64,000 bases of DNA from Cryoendolithus antarcticus (Eukaryota; Ascomycota; Dothideomycetes; Cladosporiales; Cladosporiaceae): positions 62,001 through 126,000 of the forward strand of contig NAJO01000027.1 in assembly GCA_002077065.1 (NCBI GenBank), read 5' to 3'. Made by a program: the position numbers and the translations under genes. Below are positions 21,934-32,307 of this stretch, piece after piece. The stretch's first letter is position 1; every line of letters starts with the position of its first letter. The notes beneath the pieces are model-generated. The model was not told the origin of the DNA. It saw only the letters and a list, made by a program, of their open reading frames with translations, and searched no databases.

Positions 21934-22666
21934 ACTCGGAATTGCTGCAACTTCGAAGGTGGAGAGAACGTCGAGTAGAATGGAGACGGTGATGGCTGCA
22001 GGGCCTCTGTGGGTCCATGATCAGGACCTTGACCTGGACGGTGTTTCTTGGGCTTGTGGCGAACTCGACTTCGAGCGATGGGCTGTGGAGGAGCTCCTGA
22101 TGACTGGCGATTCAGCCAACTGACGACTGAGAGCGGTCTTGTAGGTTCTGTAATTTTATGTGTAACGAGATGAATGAGATGTGAGATAGGAATGCGGACA
22201 TGCGGCGAGAAAATGCACTTGCCTCTTTCGAAGTCTCAGATTTCTTGCGCATAGATTGATACGACGCGGTGATTTACTGTTGAGTAGAAAGTAGCACTTA
22301 GAGGTGAGACGGCTAGCTATTTCGTAAGCACGCAACCCTTGTCACCAGTAGCAGAACCTCGAGATGGTTAATAACTCAAACCACGAACGGCGATTGCATA
22401 TTGAGCAAAGTCCAAGAGAATCGCATCGATGGGCTTTTGTCTCGTCTTTCGAGTCGACACCGAGCGTGTCAGCCAGGAGCTCGTAGGACTTGGTGTCGAA
22501 CAATGCTGGCGTGCTGTGAACGTTGGACTGTGCTCTCCTTGAGCGGAAACTCGAGCCAGGCCCACGCCACGAAGCCGTCAACTGCTGTACAGTGTCCTCA
22601 CAGAACCTTCGCTAGCTTCGGGTATCTTCTCCTCCTTTGACTCAGCATCTCCTCTTCCTGGCTGGC
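21934..22666. other. Intergenic, no gene called
   Basis: Between the degenerate metallopeptidase and the 3' end of MIC12. Some coding-like pieces on the minus strand (22370-22600) appear in three different frames; see the rejected list. Confidence 0.4.
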
Positions 22667-23088
22667 CTACGCATTCCCCGCCGCCCTGTCCACAGCCTCT
22701 TGGCTCTTCGCGAATGCCCTCCTCCACACCCGACTAACACCATCCTCCGCCCATCTGCCCCACTCCTCCCAATCAACGTTCTGCACACTCCTCACATTCC
22801 GCTCGAGCTCCGCATTCCAGCGATCCTTCGCACTTTCAAGTACACCTGCTCTCACTTCTCTAGGTAAAGGCGCAGGGACTGGCGGGGGTGGGGCGACGAT
22901 ATTCTGGAGGAGCGTGGATTGTTGGCGGAGGAGGGCGGATTGGTGGGAGCGGTTGTCTGTGTGGAGGCGGAGGGAAAGGTAGAGGAGAGAGGTTGTTAGG
23001 GTTATGCCGCCGAGCTGAGTTGAGGTTAGTCAGGATGGGTGGGACTTGGTATTGAGGGAGTACGTACTAGGCCGGTCGTGAAGCCCAT
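22667..23088 (-). CDS. MIC12: MICOS complex subunit MIC12
   Basis: Two exons on the minus strand: a 21-nt first exon 23088..23068 and 23014..22667, with a 53-bp intron (GTACGT...CTAAC...CAG); 122 aa. The splice gives MGFTTGLLGGITLTTSLLYL, an N-terminal membrane segment, then LSLRLHTDNRSHQSALLRQQ. The end holds WNAELERNVRSVQNVDWEEW and the amphipathic WGRWAEDGVSRVWRRAF. This is the layout of fungal Mic12/Aim5, which joins MIC10 and MIC60 subcomplexes at crista junctions in the inner mitochondrial membrane. Length fits the family. It shares a 196-bp divergent promoter with the mitochondrial ribosomal protein gene, so co-expression is likely. Confidence 0.8.
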
Positions 23089-23151
23089 TGCTACTACTGT
23101 ATGGCTATCCGCGTCTCCATGTGATGTTTTAGGTATGGCATAGCGTAGTGC

Positions 23152-23156
23152 CCAAT
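23152..23156 (+). promoter_or_regulatory. CCAAT box in the MIC12 / bL17m divergent promoter
   Basis: CCAAT (in gcccaatggt) lies 64 bp upstream of the MIC12 ATG and about 130 bp upstream of the bL17m ATG. The fungal HAP/CBC complex binds CCAAT and controls many mitochondrial genes. Whether this site is used is inference. Confidence 0.35.
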
Positions 23157-23284
23157 GGTGAGCTCCCAGACGTGACGTCGGAACAGTTCCGCTTCGACTT
23201 TACAACACCCCCGGGCATGTCAAGACGGCCATTGAAGGATTGTCCATTGCGCCTACCCACACGCCCCCAATACAATCACTCATC

Positions 23285-23938
23285 ATGGCAGGCGGACTAG
23301 TCAAATACCGCAAACTGGGCCGCACCTCGTCCCACCGCAAAGCGCTCCTCCGCAATCTCGTCACCTCCCTTATCGAGCACGAGTCCATCCAGACAACATG
23401 GCACAAGGCTAAGGAAGCCCAGCGCATGGCCGAGAAACTCATCACACTGGGAAAGAAGAACACCGAAGCTAGCAAGCGGTCAGCAATGTCGAAGCTCTTC
23501 GTACGTGATATTCTCTACCACGATGTGAGTGTCATACTAACAGCACCACCGCAGCGCCCTCACGACATCCTCCCCCGTCTCTTCGGCCCCCTCGCCGCTC
23601 GCTACGCCAACCGCCCCGGCGGCTACACACGCGTTCTCCGCATCGAGCCCATCAAAGAAGATCAAGCGCCTTCCGCCATTCTTGAGTTAGTAGACGGACC
23701 GAAGGACATGCGGTTCGCCATGACGGCGCGGACGATCGCGAAGACGCGGACCAATGAGCAGGAGCTCAACGACATGACGAGGGCGAATATTGCCAAGGTC
23801 ACGAGGTACAGGAAGGATGCGGATGGAGAGTTGGAGGAGATGGTGCAGCGGTTTGAGAGGCTTGAGGAGGAGGGCGATGAGGGCGTCGAGGAGGTGAGGA
23901 AGAAGAGGGTGTATCCGAAGTTGGAGAGGAGTCGTTGA
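23285..23938 (+). CDS. MRPL8: Mitochondrial large-subunit ribosomal protein bL17m (MRPL8)
   Basis: Start at MAGGLVKYRKLGRTSSHRKA, the universal bL17 N-terminus. LVTSLIEHESIQTTWHKAKE and RYANRPGGYTRVLRI are also diagnostic. The C-terminal extension (ELEEMVQRFERLEEE) is fungal. Unspliced, the gene encodes 217 aa. The segment 23525-23554 (GTGAGT...ACTAACAG...CCGCAG) looks like a 30-bp intron; its removal gives YHDRPHDILPRLFGPLA, which fits the family better than the read-through VSVILTAPPQ. Because 30 is a multiple of 3 with no stop, both forms are readable. The protein acts in the mitoribosome near the exit tunnel. Confidence 0.88.
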   Translation: MAGGLVKYRKLGRTSSHRKALLRNLVTSLIEHESIQTTWHKAKEAQRMAEKLITLGKKNTEASKRSAMSKLFVRDILYHDVSVILTAPPQRPHDILPRLFGPLAARYANRPGGYTRVLRIEPIKEDQAPSAILELVDGPKDMRFAMTARTIAKTRTNEQELNDMTRANIAKVTRYRKDADGELEEMVQRFERLEEEGDEGVEEVRKKRVYPKLERSR

Positions 23939-24420
23939 GTTGGCACTGGGTGATGAGTTTGATGCTTGTCGGATGGAATACCGGTTGGCACCAGTACACC
24001 GCGCCGCGACAGGGGAACCATGGGCTGGCAAAATTCTGAGCGCAGCGTCTGTGTGCAGAGCGGACTTGCCTGGCGTCAGCGAGACCAAGCCCACACGCTT
24101 TGGAATGGCTCACGATGCATTGCAACTGCCACATAAGCTACGTCTTGAAGCCACACGAAGCCCTGGCAGAGGGCGCATCGAATATGGACACCTGCAAACT
24201 CGGAGCAGAACTTACCAGTCAGGAAGCGACACCGACAGGTCAAAGTTGCCACCGTCCAGCCATAAAAGGCCTGGCCACTGCCCTCGGTCCACGTTACGCA
24301 CTACGATCACTGAAGTCGGATCACAAACGCCCCGACTGATCCAAACACCTTGGGGTAGCCGAGAAACGATGCTTGAAGACACTATCTGACAGCTAGGATC
24401 CGCGCAAGAGCAGACTCCGC
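23939..24420. other. Intergenic, convergent
   Basis: 3' sides of bL17m and of the aldolase-like gene. No coding evidence. Confidence 0.5.
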
Positions 24421-25381
24421 TCACGAAGCGTGCTTGCCGTCCCCCATCTCAGCCTCATACTCCATATCAGGCTGCGCTTCCCAGTACAGCGCCTCCGGGT
24501 CACTCGCATTATCGAACGTGTACCTTGCAGCCTCATCAGGCACGTACACCTTCGCCAAGCCATTCGCCGCAGCCGCTTCCGTCAGCAGCTGTACCTCGCA
24601 ACACCGCTCCATGAGCGTGTAGAGGTAGCAGGCCTCGTCGACCGTGGAGCCGACCGTGAGCAGACCGTGGTTGCGCAGGATTAGGCCTTTGCCGTTGGGA
24701 CCGAGGGCGGCGGCTAGTCGCTCGCCTTCTTCGGGCGAGAAGACTACGCCGTTGAAGTCCTGGGGGGGTGTTAGTGGAATACACGGAGAAAGCTGTGGTT
24801 TTGGGGCGAAGACCTACTCCGTAGACTGCCTGCGCGTCATTAAAGAAGTAAGTGGCGTCCTGATTTAGCATCTCTAGTCTCCGATTGAACCCACTCCACG
24901 CTTTCCCATACTTGCTATGCGTATGACACGCCGCCGTAACATCCGGCCGCGCCTTATGCACCGCACTATGAATCTGGAACCCCGCCGCATTCGCGGGTAG
25001 ACTGCGATTCCCGCCCACCACCTCGCCGTCGTAGTTGACAAGCACCATGTCGCTCGCTTTTAGCAAGGCGAAGTGTTTTGATAGAGGGTTCGTCCAGAAG
25101 GTGTGCGGGTTCTCGGGGTCGCGGACGGAGATGTGGCCGCTCATGCCTTCGGTGAAGCCTTTGCGCGCGAAGACACGGAAGGCGAGAGCCATTTTGGAGA
25201 GCATCCATTGGCGGTGGGCGGCGAAGGTTGGGAAAGATGGAATTCCAGGGAGGGCAGTTCCCTGCGAGATGAGTTCGAGAGGGGACTTCTTGGGTACGGG
25301 TTGGGCGTGGACCGATTTTGAGATAATTTTCGGATTGTCGTGAGGTTGCTCATGTGGCGAAAGAAGAGCTGAGGGCGCCAT
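24421..25381 (-). CDS. Class II aldolase/adducin-domain protein
   Basis: Two exons on the minus strand, 25381..24818 and 24759..24421, 58-bp intron (GTAGGT...CCCAG); 300 aa. The fold is shown by GFTEGMSGHISVRDP, then FQIHSAVHKARPD, the zinc-binding AACHTHSKYGKAWS (two His), and RNHGLLTVGSTVDEACYLYT (third His). These match fuculose-1-phosphate aldolase-like proteins and the adducin head. The fungal branch also carries a 50-residue N-terminal tail (PKIISKSVHAQP) and a C-terminal tail (DPEALYWEAQPDMEYE), both seen here. Zinc-dependent aldol cleavage of a small sugar phosphate is the family chemistry. The substrate is unknown and some fungal members are not proven enzymes. Confidence 0.85.
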
Positions 25382-25842
25382 GATGAATGGGATGATTCGT
25401 GAATCTCAGTGCTGTATGCGAAGCTGCAATCGATAATTGAAAGATGGGTTTCCACCGCTTTTATGTTCTCGATGTCAACCTCTTGACTTTCATCCGCAGA
25501 GTCCGGTCTCCAGCGTAGAATCCTACTGTTCGCCTGTTATGGGTAACGATAGGGCGTATCTCCAGCGGGCACTGCAGGCCTTTGTCGGACGTGCCGATCG
25601 CGGAACTGGATGGACTGCTTGGCTGGTGGAGTGGCAGCTCTCTACTACAAGCTACCTCGATAAGCAGCTCTGAATTCGTCAACGATGATTGTATTGGTGA
25701 TTTCTGGCAGGGGGATGTGTCAAGTTTAATCAACGTTGATAGGCCTGGCACAACGATGATCCCACCATAGCGCATTGCCACCCCTCAGGTTCCTGAGACT
25801 CCGTCATCTCCAGCACCCCACAAGCCCACACGTAGAGCGACA
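25382..25842. other. Intergenic, divergent promoter
   Basis: 461 bp between the aldolase-like gene (minus) and the amidase (plus). No motif singled out. Confidence 0.5.
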
Positions 25843-27964
25843 ATGGCCACTGTAAGCGTCGATTGGTTGACAAATCAGGGCCAGCTGACAATCTCAGAGC
25901 ATTGTCGAAGCCAGTATCGCCGACCTACAAGATGCACTCGCCAGAGGAACTCTGACGAGCGTGGAGCTAACGGCGAAGTACATCCTGCGAGCTCAGACGT
26001 ACGATTTCAAGGGCCTTCGCCTTAACTCGATCGTCAAGCTCAATCCTAAGGCCTTCGCTGAGGCATTGGAGTCGGATCTGAGACGAGCCGCTGGCACTCT
26101 GCAAGGTCCACTCGATGGGATCCCCTACACCATTAAAGATAGCATGAAATATGCCGGTGAGACATGCGCCACTGGCTCGCCGGCTCTCGCAGACCTAGTC
26201 GCTAATGAGGACTGCTTCCTCGTCCAGCAACTTCGCAAATCTGGTGCCGTTTGTATCGGCCGGACGAACACACCACCCATGATGGCAAGTGGGATGCACC
26301 GAGGGCTGTACGGGAGGGCCGAGAGTCCCTACAAACTCGACTATCTGACCGCTGCATTCTCATCGGGATCTTCGAATGGATCTGGAACGTCTACGGCTGC
26401 GAGCTTCGCTGCATTTGGGCTGGGCTCGGAGACTGTGAGTTCGGGACGGTCACCGGCAAGCAACAATGGTCTGGTGGCATACACGCCCTCGCGGACGGTA
26501 ATCTGCCCGGTAGGCATCTGGCCTCTCTACCCTACTTGCGATGTAGTGGTGCCGCACACGCGCACTGTGCAAGACATGCTAGCCATCTTGGACGTTCTGA
26601 CTATTGAGAACCCGACGCCAAAGGGTGACTTCTGGCGCGAACAGACGTACGTGCAAGTACCGAAGGTGGAGAGACCGACCTCACACCTTGAACTATTACA
26701 AGATGGCAAGACCTCGCTCCAGGGCAAGCGTCTAGCCGTGCCCAAGATGTACATCGGCGAGCACGATCCGCTTGCCAAACCAACGTTCGTCTCAGAGGAA
26801 GTCACCGCTCTGTACCGACGCGCAAAAGCAGATCTCGAAGCGCTCGGAGCAACGGTCGTTGAGACTGGCTTCCCTTTGGTCACGAACTATGAAGATGACT
26901 CTGCCTCAGGCCAGCCGAACAACGTTGTGGGCTTCGCACCAGACTGGAATGGCAAAGAGCGGCGGGAGCTTGTGGCGTATCTATGGGACGACTTCATCCG
27001 AGAGAATGAGGATCCGAACTACTCAAGTCTCGCATCAGTCGATGGCTCGCAGATGTTCCCGCGGCCAGAAGGGTACATTCCGGATAAGTACATGGAGATG
27101 AAGAACTTCATGGACTATCCTGGACTTGTAGAGCTGGCAAAGAATCGAAAAGGGAAGCAGATCTGGGATATCGACGGACTATCTGAAGCGCTGCCAGCAC
27201 TAGAAGCACAGCGCAAGCGCGATTTAGAAGACTGGATGGACGAGAACAACTTCGACGCTGTGGTGTTCCCTGCGAACGGCGATGTGGGCCGTGCAGACCT
27301 TGACACGAACGATGAGAGCGCGCGGCACGCATTGCAGAACGGCGTGAAGTACTCGAACGGCAATCGAGCGTTGAGACACATGGGCGTGCCCACAGTCTCC
27401 GTGACAATGGGATTGATGGAGCACAAGAAGATGCCCGTGAATCTTACTTTCGCCGGCAAGCATGGGCAGGACTCACAGCTGCTGCAGTTCGCGTATGCTT
27501 ATGAACAAGCTACCCACCACCGCGTCGCGCCTCCTCTGACGCCTGCGTTGGAAACGGATGTGATACCGTCCCTCAAGTCCAAAGCTCACGAGCGGACGCT
27601 CAGGCCTGGCGTCGGTGAAACACTACCACCGGAAGAGCTGGGCAAGGGACAGCACCAAGTCACTATCGAAAGCTACGTAGACGGAGCACCTAGCACATCG
27701 CACGCTGACATGCTCCCACAGGTAGCAGGTGCAGAGACGACTACAATGAAGCTGAGCATGTCTGCCGATGTCGTGCAGCCGCCGAAGCCGCTGTATGGCG
27801 GCTACAGCACGCATGTTGGCAAGGCTAACGGGCTTGTCATCGGCTACAAGGACGATGAGCCTCCAACTGCTCAATGGACGTCTTCGGGTGGTGTCATGGC
27901 TGCGGAGAAGCTTGATTTGGCCACAGATCGTACGGGACCGAAGCGGCAGAAGACAAGCGCGTGA
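25843..27964 (+). CDS. Amidase (amidase-signature family)
   Basis: Two exons: a 9-nt first exon 25843-25851 (Met-Ala-Thr) and 25898-27964; 46-bp intron GTAAGC...CTGACAATCTCAG; 691 aa. LQDALARGTLTSVELTAKYI is the usual family start. PLDGIPYTIKDS holds the catalytic Lys. The Gly/Ser-rich stretch SSGSSNGSGTSTAASFAAFG with ETVSSGRSPASNNGL supplies the cis-Ser and nucleophile Ser region. VAYTPSRTVICPVGIWPLYP and TRTVQDMLAILDVL follow as in fungal members. The reaction is hydrolysis of amides to acid and ammonia. The C-terminal 120 residues (about 570-691) are an Ala/Pro/Thr-rich extension beyond the usual end, without a known domain. ATG plus two codons on a micro first exon is unusual but agrees with the frame. 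Confidence 0.85.
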
Positions 27965-28073
27965 AGTTGCGAGTCGACACTTTCCTGACTGTGTGTCTCG
28001 AAGTCTGTGTGAAAAATTGCATATACCCATATCATGACCACTGTATAGCCCATTGGATAGCTCACACTCTCTC

Positions 28074-29068
28074 TTACGTCTCTTTCGACGTCTCCTTCTT
28101 CTTCGGCGGGAACACCTTGCTCGACAAATCGAACACCGGCAACGGGCATGGCAATTGCACGGTCTCGCAGATCTCGATGATCGCCAAGTACCAGCCACAG
28201 ATCAAACCCAAGAAGCCGAATCCTCCAGCCGCTTTGAGTAGCGTGAACAGATGCACCTCGTCCGCGGCCGTCTTGATGTGCGGCACAAAGGCATCAGCGG
28301 CGGCGATAAAGCTGAAGAGGCCGACTAGTCCGACGAAGGTTAGGACGAAGGGAACGTTGACGCGGAGGGTGCCGATTAGGAAGACGAAGGAGACGAGAGC
28401 CCTGTTGATGATGTTAGTATTGAGTACATAGGTGGTCTCTGGCTGTTTCTTACATCGTGATGTTGTGGAAGCATTGCGAGGAGTTGTATTCTGCACCCAG
28501 CGCGGCGCTGGCGCCGCCAAAGGGCTCGAGCGTGTTGTGGATGGGATCTTGAGTGTAGCCGAGCGAGCACCAATGGGCACCGTAGATGATGAAGACTGCG
28601 AAAGGGAAGGCTAGACGGAGGTCAGCGTCTACTCATGTATTGCTGCGCCAAGGAGCCGTACTGTTGCCCAAAACGAACTCTCCGAGGCCTGCAATGACCA
28701 TGGCTATGCCCCCGAGGAAGTAGTAGTCTCCTGTTAGCCCGACGAGCGTTGTGGGCGGCACAGCGCCCTGGAATTGACAAAGTGTGAGGATTGTGGACGT
28801 GTACGGGATCAGGAAGCCTAGGAGACCGAGTAAACTGGGGTTGGCTGATACAGCGTCAGTCTGGCAATTCCAATGTATGCGCGGTACTCCAGTGCTCACC
28901 AAATCGCTTCGAAGCGTCTCCACGTTTCGGTGCCGAAGGCTGGAAGAACAGACGCTCATACTGTTCGTTCGTGAGTGTCATGGCCGTCATCTGCCTCGAC
29001 ATGGGCGAAGTGGTGTCCTGAACATGGCGTCCGCTCTCCAGATCTGGCGTGTCATATTTGTCCGACAT
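28074..29068 (-). CDS. Acetate transporter, AceTr (GPR1/FUN34/YaaH) family
   Basis: Four exons on the minus strand: 29068..28900, 28844..28662, 28610..28454, 28401..28074; 278 aa. Introns of 51-55 bp with GTGAGC, GTACGG and GTAAGA donors. A short N-terminal tail precedes the family signature, here ANPSLLGLLGFLIPYTSTI. Six hydrophobic segments follow, with GDYYFLGGIAMVIAGLGEFV and YGAHWCSLGYTQDPIHNTLE. The signature normally reads NPAPLGL; the Ser-Leu in place of Ala-Pro is a variation in the family hallmark. Members import acetate and other short carboxylates at the plasma membrane by proton symport, or export ammonium; fungal paralogues differ in role. Confidence 0.88.
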
Positions 29069-30702
29069 AATTGCTGCTGTTCGTTGAAGCAGTCCGGTAA
29101 CTCTCAAGCAGAATGAAGGTCGATGCTGGAGGAGCGACGGCACGCCCTACTGGCGGCAACAGTCCAGTATATATCGCACCCCTTCGTCATGACCTCGGTC
29201 CTGCCCCATGATTTCCCCATGCAATCCACTCCCATTCGCTCTCCACATTCTGCAACAACGGCAAGCGAAGTGCAGGGATGAATTGATTGCGTGTGGAGGA
29301 TTTTCTGGAGAAGATGCCGCGAGATGGGCCAAACACCTTCCCAGTACGGCTAGCCCGACCGTGGCGGTCGAAATGTGGAGCTTAGCTTGCTTGTTGGTCA
29401 CTTGCCGACACGGCGCAACGCCTGAATGAGGTCAAGATGAGTGCGGCTATTGGTGGAAGGCCATGCGGTCGCACGTGCAGATCGATTTGTGACGCAAGCA
29501 GTGTCTGCAATGTCTCGCGTGGTCGTGCACCGGAGTCGAGATCATCCGGGCCTCGACTTGGCGGAACAGAGGACGCGTCGACGAACCGCTTGGATCCGGT
29601 CCGCGGACACAGGTAATCAGTTGCTTTTCCATCAGTGCGGTGGCCGTATCCATGCTCTGCAGCGAAATTGCTCCAGTAGCACGATCGGACCAGCGAGACG
29701 ATGAGGCTTCTCGCTGTTTCATTGACCAACCGGAAGTGCGAGGTGCAGTGGATGTAGTGAGTTCAGGAGTTGACGCATTGTTGCGATTGCCCTCAATCAG
29801 CTCAAGGATGCTGAGAGTAGAAGGAAGAAAGCGAACAGGACAAGATGTTTATTGTTCGAGGACAACGTTCCAAACACGAGGTTATGGGGCAGCTTAAGAT
29901 GATGTGACTGCCACAGGACGTGATCAGTAATCGCACATGTACGCCTCGGTGAGCCTGATAATCAACGGTACATGTGGCTCCCTCAGCTCGAAAGTCTGGA
30001 ATACGTTCCGAATGTCGACGCTTGTGCACATGCTTGCCGGAAAAGATATCTCCATACGCTACGTGCATGTGGAGTCGAAAAGCGCGCTGCCTCCCAAGGC
30101 AGCGACCTGAACGAGGCATTATGCCTGCACAAGGAATGGCCGCCTTGGTGTAGCGCATAGCTCACGCCCAGCTGGTGGTCGGGCTGGGCGCCCCAGCGCG
30201 TGCAAGAAGGCTCGACGGCTCGTCAAGGGCACGGCATCATCAGGAGGGTGGAGTGTCAACGCCTCGTGGGACTGGTGCTCCGACGGCCGCAAGTGCGCCT
30301 TGGCCTCAGTCACTATGAGTCTTCCATCACGCTCCGCACTTCACGCGGCCCGGCAGACCCATTCTGCACCCCAAAAGTCATCGATTTGCTGCGATATAGC
30401 ATATTGCTGGGGTGCGATATCATAAAGAGGGAGGGTTGAAGTGACACAGACGACGGTGGAGCAATATCGTGACTGCTGTGAAGCCACGGGACGCCAACCC
30501 TCTTCCAATTGGCCAATCTGGGATCTGACTCCTGGCTATCGTGGAGACACTGCCGATATCATGACATGTACCTCTAGAGACGCGTTCTTCCCTTCCTACT
30601 TCACTGTGTTTTGTAGGTTATAGGGCATTGACTGCTGTTTGTTCGATCCTTTGTTCGTTCCCGTTCCACGTGTTCCACGCCATCGATCTTCCACCCGCAA
30701 TC
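29069..30702. other. 1.6-kb stretch without a recognisable gene
   Basis: Divergent spacer between the transporter (minus) and the R3H gene (plus). Several short open frames occur on both strands, none with a family motif, start context or splice logic. I see nothing I can support. Confidence 0.5.
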
Positions 30703-31743
30703 ATGTCGACCCCTCTCAAGCCCGCCATCGCCACTCTCCCATCAGCCTCCCCCATGGAGCGCGTCGAAGCATGGACCGTGTCTAACGTCGCCGACATCCT
30801 CAGCGCAGCTTCCATCTCTTCTCCTCCGCCTCCGCGTGGCACGGCAGTGACCATTGACATTCCCCTCGATGCCTCAGCGATCGATGAAGATGAGCCCCGG
30901 CCTTCACGTTCGCGCTCGGAAGCTGTGCATACAGTCTACAAGCGCCGCTCCATCATTCGTCGGGACTCGCAGAACCGTCGAGAAGCACTGCTGAAGGGCA
31001 AGGAAGGCAGTCGCCGCCGGCAAAGGTGGGAGAACGATCGCCTTCTAAGCAACCCTTACGCGCAGCCACCGCTGCCGAGCGATTGGGAGGTGCATCCTAC
31101 CCACCCGCGGCACTCAGTACCGTACTTCCTCGCCCCACTGTGGGATGCAGAGTACGCCCGCACAGCTGCTGCGCGAAAGGTGGCGGAGGCGAAGAAGGCG
31201 GCTCCTGCAACAGCAGAAGACGCGGCAGCCCTCAAGGTGACGCAAGATCTACGCGCGAAGCTGAAGCGGGCTAGAGGCGCAAAGGGACTGCTACAGGACT
31301 TGGAGACTGAAGTGCGGGGTTTTGTCGCGCAATGGGAGGCAAAGCAGAAGCAGCTCGAGGATGAAGGAGTCATCGAGAGTGACAGTGAAGATGAAGAGAT
31401 AGTCTTCGTTGGTCGTAATGGTACTATGAGCGATGAGCAGAAGCGGGAGCGGGAAGAGGCAGGTCTAGAGAAGGACATGGTCGTGTTCCGGAGTCTGGTC
31501 GACGATCATGGCGCGAGTTTTGGGTATGTTCGTCGTGGTGAGGCTTGTGCGACTGTGCTGACACTACACAGACGGTACCTCGTACATGCCATTGCCTCTT
31601 ACTATGGACTCAAGACGTGGTCTGTCACGACAGGCGATCCCGCGGAACGCGCTGCATACGTTGGGCTCAGGACCGATCCCATGACCAAGAGGCCTAGCTT
31701 GTCACAAATGGAGATGCCGCGACCACTCTGGTTGACTGTTTGA
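30703..31743 (+). CDS. R3H-associated N-domain / R3H protein
   Basis: Two exons, 30703-31523 and 31572-31743; 48-bp intron GTATGT...GCTGACACTACACAG; 330 aa. The middle part matches the R3H-associated N-terminal domain of fungi: YKRRSIIRRDSQNRREALLK, then RWENDRLLSNPYAQPPLPSD and VPYFLAPLWDAEYA. A coiled, charged region follows. The splice creates the R3H module, RYLVHAIASYYGLKTWSVT, with Arg and His three residues apart as the name requires. R3H domains bind single-stranded nucleic acid, so RNA or ssDNA binding is the likely job. Cellular role unknown. Confidence 0.82.
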   Translation: MSTPLKPAIATLPSASPMERVEAWTVSNVADILSAASISSPPPPRGTAVTIDIPLDASAIDEDEPRPSRSRSEAVHTVYKRRSIIRRDSQNRREALLKGKEGSRRRQRWENDRLLSNPYAQPPLPSDWEVHPTHPRHSVPYFLAPLWDAEYARTAAARKVAEAKKAAPATAEDAAALKVTQDLRAKLKRARGAKGLLQDLETEVRGFVAQWEAKQKQLEDEGVIESDSEDEEIVFVGRNGTMSDEQKREREEAGLEKDMVVFRSLVDDHGASFGYVRRGEACATVLTLHRRYLVHAIASYYGLKTWSVTTGDPAERAAYVGLRTDPMTKRPSLSQMEMPRPLWLTV

Positions 31744-32307
31744 TTGTTTTGTTCGCGGATCGGATCTTGGCTGCCACTTGGGTATACAGTACAGGCATAT
31801 ACGACGTGTAAAGACTTGTCGATCATACATATACTGCGTTCAGAATTCATATACAGATGGAGCCACCGTTCGCAATGCGGTTGGAGTGGACTTTACACGG
31901 TAAGTACGACTACGAGAAGGGAGCTGACTTCGGGATCAGAATCAAAAGTTGATTAACTTAATTGCGATCGTGTTTACGCCTCTCCGACAAATCGAGTAAT
32001 GCTCAATGGTGTATCCGACTTGTCGCGGTATGAGATAGCTTCACTGCTGCATCTGTGAGAAGCTAGACTTCACAAGAACATTGCGGTGACGAGCCTCGCA
32101 CGCGTCCTCGCTCGACGGTACAACGAGTCGGGCTCGCATCTAGGAAAACATTGATAGCGGCAACGAGGGTTCAAGACTTTGAGGTAAGCAGAGGTCCACG
32201 TATGCACTCAGTGGTACCATCTAATCAAAGCTGACTAGGTACGCTCAGGATGCTCTGGATGCTGCTTCAGCTAGCAGCATACTCACATGCCTCGAATTCT
32301 CCAACTC
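31744..32307. other. Intergenic, convergent
   Basis: 3' sides of the R3H and SET genes. No coding evidence. Confidence 0.5.

Noticed and set aside
22370..22600. Minus-strand pieces FVAWAWLEFPLKES, ALFDTKSYELLADTLGVD and IDAILLDFAQYAIAVRG, in three frames
   Set aside because: They look coding-like in succession, as a frameshifted relic might, but I recognise no family and have no paralogue to align, so I do not call a pseudogene.
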